Source: Leguminivora glycinivorella (taxonomy: Eukaryota; Arthropoda; Insecta; Lepidoptera; Tortricidae). From it: DNA of 64,000 nucleotides. Shown in pieces: positions 57,926-64,000 of this stretch. The notes beneath the pieces are model-generated. The model made no database searches. It saw only the letters and a list, made by a program, of their open reading frames with translations, and was not told the origin of the DNA. A program made the position numbers and the translations under genes. Numbering within the stretch: position 1 is the stretch's first letter; the number at the start of each line of letters is the position of its first letter. The stretch lies in the NCBI RefSeq assembly GCF_023078275.1, contig NC_062977.1, positions 7,461,118 through 7,525,117 of the forward strand. The letters are read 5' to 3'.

Positions 57926-58915
57926 TCTGTTCTTATCTTCCGGCACCATCATCAGGCCTTGAAACCTAATCGTAGTCATAGTTCATTACAAGACTTTTCT
58001 AAGAAGCCCAAAAACAGCTATGATACGATGTTCCATCATGTAGTTCCAGTTCATATCTTCCGGCTCCATCATCAGACCTTGAAACCTAATCGTAGTCAAA
58101 GTTCATTACAAGACTTTTCTAAGAAGCCCAAAAACAGCTATGATACAATGTTCCATCATGTAGTTCCAGTTCATGTCTTCCGGCTCCATCATCAGACCTT
58201 GAAACCTAATCGTAGTCAAAGTTCATTACAAGACTTTTCTAAGAAGCCCAAAAACAGCTATGATACAATGTTCCATCATGTAGTTCCAGTTCATGTCTTC
58301 CGGCTCCATCATCAGACCTTGAAACCTAATCGTAGTCAAAGTTCATTACAAGACTTTTCTAAGAAGCCCAAAAACAGCTATGACACGATGTTCCATCATG
58401 TAGTACCAGCTCATATCTTCCGGCTCCATCATCAGACCTTGAAACCTAATTGTAGTCAAAGTTCATTACAAGACTTTCCTAAGAAGCCCAAAAACAGCTA
58501 TGATACGATGTTCCATCATGTAGTTCCAGTTCATATCTTCCGGGTCCATCATCAGACCTTGAAACCTAATCGTAGTCAAAGTTCATTACAAGACTTTTCT
58601 AAGAAACCCAAAAACAGCTATGATACGATGTTCCATCATGTAGTTCCAGTTCATATCTTTCGGCTTCATCATCAGACCTTGAAACCTAATTGTAGTCAAA
58701 GTTCATTACAAGACTTTTCTAAGAAACCCAAAAACGGCTATGATACGATGTTCCATCATGTAGTTCCAGTTCATATCTTCCGACTCCATCATCAGATCAG
58801 CTCAACAGTACCATATTATTGTATTGTCATCGGAACTACATATAGCTGCCAATTTTCATTACGCTACGATCCTTGGAAGATGGTTAAATTAGCCTCCGCA
58901 GATTCCATTACATAG
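57722..58915 (+). CDS. 397-codon open frame across both arrays, probably not a gene
   Basis: One frame runs from the last hairpin units through all 120-bp units and about 40 codons beyond, to TAG. The 40-residue unit includes HHQTLKPNRSQSSLQDFSKK and PKNSYDTMFHHVVPV. No signal peptide, membrane segment or known domain is seen. By eye, differences between units change amino acids about twice as often as not (about 11 against 6), close to what unselected DNA would give. It is listed because it is the longest open frame in the window; a repeat-derived chance frame is the more likely reading. Confidence 0.2.
   Translation: MFALKGHKKTLTQLILNTTLIFLSCGGFAPEPPLFALKGHKKTLTQLFLNTTLIFLSCFPLEPPSPPFSVLIFRHHHQALKPNRSHSSLQDFSKKPKNSYDTMFHHVVPVHIFRLHHQTLKPNRSQSSLQDFSKKPKNSYDTMFHHVVPVHVFRLHHQTLKPNRSQSSLQDFSKKPKNSYDTMFHHVVPVHVFRLHHQTLKPNRSQSSLQDFSKKPKNSYDTMFHHVVPAHIFRLHHQTLKPNCSQSSLQDFPKKPKNSYDTMFHHVVPVHIFRVHHQTLKPNRSQSSLQDFSKKPKNSYDTMFHHVVPVHIFRLHHQTLKPNCSQSSLQDFSKKPKNGYDTMFHHVVPVHIFRLHHQISSTVPYYCIVIGTTYSCQFSLRYDPWKMVKLASADSIT
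57934..58797 (+). repeat. tandem array, 7.2 units of exactly 120 bp
   Basis: Units read ATCTTCCGGCTCCATCATCA, GACCTTGAAACCTAATCGTA, GTCAAAGTTCATTACAAGAC, TTTTCTAAGAAGCCCAAAAA, CAGCTATGATACAATGTTCC, ATCATGTAGTTCCAGTTCAT. Every complete unit is 120 bp with substitutions only, no length changes, so the array is about 90-97% identical between units. It starts directly after the last hairpin unit. Confidence 0.95.
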
Positions 58916-58990
58916 TTAGTTACATACACGACGACCTAATAAAAGCGTGTTAAAAATAACACTGTTACCAAACGAATGAATTCGCGAAAT
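58798..58990 (+). repeat. 3' flank of the arrays, repeat-like
   Basis: CAGTACCATATTATTGTATT, CATCGGAACTACATATAGCT and CGACGACCTAATAAAAGCGT look familiar from lepidopteran repetitive DNA, including an AATAAA. This suggests the arrays belong to a larger mobile element, but no second copy is in the window. Confidence 0.4.
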
Positions 58991-61900
58991 ACAAATGTTT
59001 TCACAAACAAAACGTCCCAATAAATTGGAAATGCACGCGATTTGCACTGCATATGTCATACACAAAGATTACCTATGCATGGAAGTGCATTTAGACACGA
59101 CAACAAAGTTAGTTAACCAATGGAAAATGTTTTATATTTCTCAGAACGTTCGAATACTCATAAATCACAGCGCTGAATGCTGGAGGAATAACTTTAAAAG
59201 TAAAGTCGGATAAACTCTCCCTAGAACTTTTTATTATATTTAAGTCATACTTTCCTTGATTAGAAGACATTATGTTGTCAAATACGAAACGGAATCTACT
59301 TAATTTGGAGAAAAAATATACAAGGAGAAAACGTTCAAAAGAGGGGCATGATTATATCTAAAGGAGCTTTACATTTCCGAAAATGCGTAAAGGATCGCTC
59401 ATTACCGTCCACGCGGACGCTGGGCGACTTTATAGCGCCGATACCTTTAAGGTATACAGAACGGTTAAGCGGTCGCAATCTAACTGAGCTCGAAAAAAAA
59501 TCCCGCACCCACATAATCCTGGTGAAATGCCCTTTAAGAGCCTCACAATTTAATGCTAAGTATCGCAATTTCAAGACGACGTTGAGTCGGTCCTCGGGAG
59601 AGGGTTGAAAAAATGATACACGTGGGGTGAAGGGGGAGGGGGCAATCACGGTTAGTTAGCGGGGCAGCTGCTCCCGGGGCGCGATAACACTTAAGGTGGT
59701 TTACGGGCCGCTCCGACAGGCAGCTCGGCGCTTGAAACCAAGCTCTGCCCGCATCCCACTGAGATATCGCTCGTTTACTGCTAACCGCTTGACCGTTTAC
59801 ATTAAATAATTAAAATATATGCACCTCATTGCATAAAACAACATCAAAAAAGTTTTGATCAAAATAACTACGTCCAGTAAAATGAGTCCTTTTTAATTTG
59901 ATGCATGATGAAAGCGCGCCCAATAACGAGCATAAAGCAAATTTCCACTTGATACTTTGTTACAAATTCCAGCATTAACGGTGACAAATGACGTTTATAA
60001 TCACGTAATAAACAAGTAAAATTAAAATTTACGCAGTGCTGTTAACATAATCAGTTTATTAATCAAAATGTGCATAGTTCCAGCAATTTATTGGGCAGTC
60101 TGAACTCGTTAAGAGGATGAGCGCTAAAGCTCTCCGCTTAAATTATGCGTTTCATTTGATGTGTTTCACCGAGTGTAAACAAACAACTATCTAAATTTCA
60201 GCAGTTTCGCTACACACTCATAACTATTATGTTGCACATAAAAGCAGTAAAAGACAAATACAATTACATGCATTCATGACATTAGGGTTAAAATAATGAC
60301 ATTAGCTGATTAGTGATTGTCTAAAAACAAACCGCAGCTATATCGTTTAATGATTCTGTTTAGAAACGCGGCCGAAAGAGAAATAACAGTTGATTCAAAC
60401 CCTCAGTTTAGGTTGCGCGATAATCGCAGTATCGTATTCGTAGTAATGGCGGCTAGTTAATTCATTATCGGGAGCGGCAGGTGTGCGCGCGGCTTTACGG
60501 CGTCGTTATGTGCGCCCGCCCGATTGATGCCCCCACCCACGCCCATTCAAACGCAAATGCTATGGCCAAAAAACATTTCCCATTCGATCTATATACTCTA
60601 CTTAATATAAGGAATGATTGAGAAATTAAATAATATGTAATTGACCAATGATATAAATTGTAGTTATATACCGAAAACCATTATAAAAGTGACAGTAAAT
60701 TAATGTTGTATTTGCTGTCATTACCTAGTTAAATAACTTCCCAACGAAATGGAGCGTAGACGAATCAATACAGAATTCAATTTACGATTCTCCGTACATC
60801 ACTGACGTATCAATTGTTCAATCTAAGCGAAGGCTGATAAACGCACAGATCTGGCGATCGCTTTCCGATGAAAAAGACTGAAGATCCATCGATAGGATGC
60901 GCGAGTCCCAAAGTGAAAAATGTACATTCGGATGGCGTTAATTCGTTTAATTTCCGGTGAGATGGAGGGGTGGGGTGATAAGCGGGCGGGGGTGAGCGGG
61001 ACGGGTCTCTCAGATTAATTCCGCGCCAACGCCGCTGCGATAAGGACACTGAAATAAATTGAAAATGTTCCGAGATTGATTTGAATACTCTCGAGGATAT
61101 ATCGGCGGCGGTCGACGCGAAATGACCACCGCACTCTTATCACATTTCTTCGAGACTTATCTGGAAAACCGCGGCTTCAATGAATAAATTAAACGCCTCG
61201 GCGTCAAAAATAAGTGGAAGTTTAATTGTGTTATTTGAATATCAAGGGCCACAATATTCAATTTATTTGTGATATTCCAAGCCTTCCTACTTAGATTACA
61301 CTATTACCATTTTGCGTTGAATATAATCATTTCCCGATTATAAATAGCTGAATCTGAAGATTGACTATTAAATGGTTTATAAAATGATAAAATTAATGTA
61401 ATCGGCGCGAGTGAGCCGAGATGGGACATCGTTCCAGGATTCCGTGCGCCGAATGTCAAATGAACTCGGGGACTGCCGGTGCCGACCCGGGGCCTACCAT
61501 TTACATATTGCGATTTTGTATCAATAACGATTACGAGATGGAAGACTCCGGGTAAGTAAAACACTTTCAGATAAGAACATCTAGTGTGGAGTAACTACAA
61601 GCTTTTACCAATTACACTTTGTATTTGATTCAGCTGTCGTAAAGGTAAATAAGACAATGAAACAACATAAACTTGCAAATGAAGACACGCCGCAACGAGC
61701 ATCCAGTCAGTCTCGTGTTCCTGTGAAAATCAGAGAATCAAAACGTCCGAACATGAAACAAATTGATTGCTGTGCGGAGGCGCTCGACAAGCGCCGAGCT
61801 CGCCGGCAGATTGGTAATAGCGCATGCTAAACTTATTAGCCAAACGGAAAATGGCATTAGCAGACGTACAGCCGACCAGTCTGCCGTGAAACTTCATTCT

Positions 61901-62635
61901 TATTTCAGAGTTGACACAGCCGCACGTAAATGATTGTTGCAACCATGGGGTCTCATCCGGAACAGTGCATAATTATTTCCAAATAGAAATCATAGATGGC
62001 GCTAAGTGTCACGATTGACCATTATATTTTTTTTATCAAGTAGATTTTAAGGTATTTGAAGCGTCATAAATTAAGTACATTATAAATTAAATACAAACAT
62101 CGATGACAACACAAATTTAATGCATTATTTTAGAAATTTTCAAAGAAGTAATATCACGTAATATATTGCTACTGACTACGACGCAACAAGGTGAACAACC
62201 TGCGCGCGACAGTATCGAGCTACCTAAATTTTATTGGATATTGTCACTAGATGGAGCTTTCACTATCTTATAGGTTCTACAGCCAACGAAACGGGGCGAT
62301 TGTGTGCGTTCCGTTCCATACGACCCACGCTGCGTTTTATTTTCATTCCAAGACGTATAAGTTCGAATAATTTTATATTGATTAAAAAATAATAAAATAA
62401 GGACAGATTGTGAGAAAAAAGATAATTTAATAGATAAATTATGAATAAATGTTTAAACAAGGTTTGAAGATGCCAATTTTTACTTTAAAAATCAAATTTA
62501 CAGCGCGATGTCTTTTACTGCTGCACTATCAAAACGCATGAAACTTTGTAAACACGTAAACTCATTCAAAGTTTTTACTTCGCTTCGCTGGGATTCTGAA
62601 ACGATTGCGCATCTTCTCTTTGCTCGCTAGTTCTT
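58991..62635. other. unique DNA with GC-richer islets
   Basis: Islets at 59390-59770, 60440-60545 and 60840-61150 stand out from AT-rich surroundings. At 59335-59649 both strands are open with no domain. No repeat shared with the window was found. The islets could be regulatory DNA of a nearby gene; I cannot show this. Confidence 0.35.
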
Positions 62636-62815
62636 ATTAATTTGCAAACGACGACCTGACATTCAAACGGATTTCTGACGGACATTCCTCATACGCGACT
62701 GGCATTTCACAAGGACTTCGACATTTACTGCTTTTATGACGACACCAGGCTTGAATTTGGATTATCGAACTTTCGCGGCGGTTTGGATGCAGTAATATGT
62801 TCTTAGTGCAGTAAA
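62636..62815 (+). promoter_or_regulatory. likely 5' UTR/promoter-proximal part of the THAP gene
   Basis: Moderately GC-rich sequence lies directly upstream of the THAP start codon, after an AT-rich block ending near 62470. No TATA box or clear initiator can be fixed by eye. Inference from position only. Confidence 0.3.
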
Positions 62816-62927
62816 ATGCCACCAAAGTGTTCGTATTTTCAGTGCAAGACCATGAGCGGTCAGAAGACATTATTCCGGTTCCCAACTGCCAACAGTGCTC
62901 GATTGCAAACTTGGATTGATAACTGTG
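62816..62927 (+). CDS. THAP-type zinc finger protein, first coding exon
   Basis: ATG at 62816 opens 37 codons plus one base before a strong donor TGTG|GTAAGT. The peptide starts MPPKCSYFQCKTMSGQKTLF and continues RFPTANSARLQTWIDNC. This matches the first half of a THAP domain: the first zinc cysteine pair (C5 and C10), the conserved FP (residues 22-23), an R, and W33, with length and spacing as in the family. THAP domains bind DNA and occur in P-element-like transposases and in host transcription regulators. The second half (C-x2-H, then F) must be in a later exon. The start fits because THAP domains usually sit at the very N-terminus. Whether this is a host gene or a domesticated or mobile transposase cannot be told from one exon. 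Confidence 0.72.
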
Positions 62928-63867
62928 GTAAGTACTTACTTAAAATTTGCGTTCCTTTATTAATTTTAAGAGCATTGACTTATACATTATATTAGTATCT
63001 ACTTTTTAAAAATGGGCTTTACAATGGCTTCAAAAGCCCGTGCATTTTGTTTGTGTCAAGTTCTGCAAGTTTTACAAAGTTGTACCTTTATATGTCACAG
63101 TTTATAAACCTATTTAACAGACAGTAATCTAATAGGATTGGGTGCTTGTTTAAATCCTGCGCTAGTTTGTATTTGATGAAGTTTTGAATATTATAACTTT
63201 CTTTGCCACACTTATTGCATTATTTGCAATCAAAATAATATATCAATCTATCACCATAAAAATATTTTTAAGTAGCATGTCTAATTGCCAGTTAAAATGA
63301 AAGTGAAAACTAATGTATGAGGATGCAAACTAACAATGACCCTAGACAGGTTTTGTTTCATTCAAATTACATTAATGTACTAGTTCAAGACGTGTTAACT
63401 AATTAAAATACCTATCTGGTGCTAGAACACAAGCAATCTGATTAATATTCTCATATGAGTATGTGTGTGTATGTTAAATTTGTCTCATCTTTTTTTGTTT
63501 GCTCATATAAAATACAAGTCTAATAAACGATAAAATTAGGTAACAACAAATACATAGTATTCAATAATATTTAGAGTAAGTAGTACCAAGTACCTATTTA
63601 TTCTCATAATAACCATTTGAAGAATGTTACAAAATTAAATATAAAAATACAGTGTTTTTTTTTTATTCAGTACTTTAAATACTCAATTAAATTACAGTAT
63701 GTGTGCTGATGTCTCTTTTAAGGTGAAAATGATGTTGTACTAGGAGCGCACCACTTTCCCATGCTTAGGTTTTCTAGTTTTTTCTTAAAAGTATATGGCG
63801 CCTGAATATATGTGATTATATAAATATGGAAATAATGCAAGGCAAATAGTACTTAGTAGTAGTTGAG
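62928..63867 (+). other. putative first intron of the THAP gene
   Basis: AT-rich, no repeat recognised until 63868. Acceptor-like TCTCTTTTAAG at about 63711-63721 would join in phase to a short frame containing GENDVVLGAHHF, which mimics a THAP C-x2-H-F end but lacks the cysteine and leaves too few residues after W33. I do not accept it as exon 2. The true second exon probably lies beyond the window. Confidence 0.35.
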
Positions 63868-64000
63868 TGGCGGCCTCAAGGAGGGAAGCGAACCCGCAAA
63901 CGCCCCATACACACCTGGAGGCGAAGCGTTGAGAACAAGCTGAGGGAATAATCCCTCATCTGGAACGAGGCCAAGGCGGTAGCTCTAAATAGAAAGGCAA
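63868..64000 (+). pseudogene. LINE ORF C-terminal remnant at the window edge
   Basis: The frame reads WRPQGGKRTRKRPIHTWRRS, VENKLRE, a TAA stop (63949-63951), then SLIWNEAKAVALNRKA. The GKR-RG-RP...TWRR...W-EA---A--R pattern is typical of lepidopteran LINE C-termini. The stop shows decay. It runs off the right edge of the window. Confidence 0.75.

Noticed and set aside
55385..58797. CRISPR-like array
   Set aside because: Units are contiguous with no unique spacers; this is an ordinary eukaryotic satellite layout.
59335..59649. 104-codon minus and 86-codon plus frames over the same DNA
   Set aside because: Both strands are open with no motif, which suggests base composition rather than coding.
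63711..63771. second THAP exon (GENDVVLGAHHF)
   Set aside because: The needed cysteine is absent and the distance from the tryptophan is too short for the domain.

Overview
The window looks like AT-rich, gene-poor nuclear DNA from a moth or butterfly. The case rests on its repeats. There are two tRNA-derived SINE families, short Helitrons of the Lep1 type (5' TC, 3' CTAG, inserted between A and T), a GGAC-microsatellite-associated repeat, many short terminal-inverted-repeat (TIR) elements, and 5'-truncated non-LTR retrotransposon ends whose C-terminal peptides match the style of lepidopteran LINEs. Family names come from recognition only; no database was searched. No bacterial operon, rRNA gene, CRISPR array or canonical tRNA gene was seen.

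Only one host-type gene signal is convincing. At 62.8 kb a short exon encodes the N-terminal half of a THAP-type zinc finger and ends at a good splice donor; the rest of that gene lies in an intron or beyond the window. Almost all other long open frames overlap repeats, are open on both strands, or lack recognisable motifs. Two short exon-like islands (about 1.0 and 9.8 kb) are listed with low confidence.

Layout: 1-12 kb is mostly unique AT-rich DNA with scattered SINEs and TIR elements, several with readable target-site duplications. At 12-13.5 kb an inverted pair of GGAC repeats is interrupted by a LINE tail. At 13.5-22 kb there is mainly unique DNA with a Helitron, a LINE end and three TIR elements. 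At 24-27.4 kb there is a recent 655-bp direct duplication, a TIR element whose arm is split by a hairpin, and more short elements. At 28-36 kb the DNA is a dense nest of SINEs, GGAC repeats, foldback DNA and TIR elements. At 37-48 kb there are SINEs, two LINE ends and a Helitron. At 47-51.4 kb there are TIR elements, one nested inside another repeat whose empty site is also in this window.

The most unusual part is 54.3-58.9 kb. It holds, in order, a long inverted repeat with 186-bp arms, about 25 tandem units of roughly 100 bp that each carry a G-run/CTTCG/C-run hairpin, and about seven units of exactly 120 bp that keep one reading frame open. The last part, 59-64 kb, is unique DNA with GC-richer islets, the THAP exon and a decayed LINE end at the window edge.
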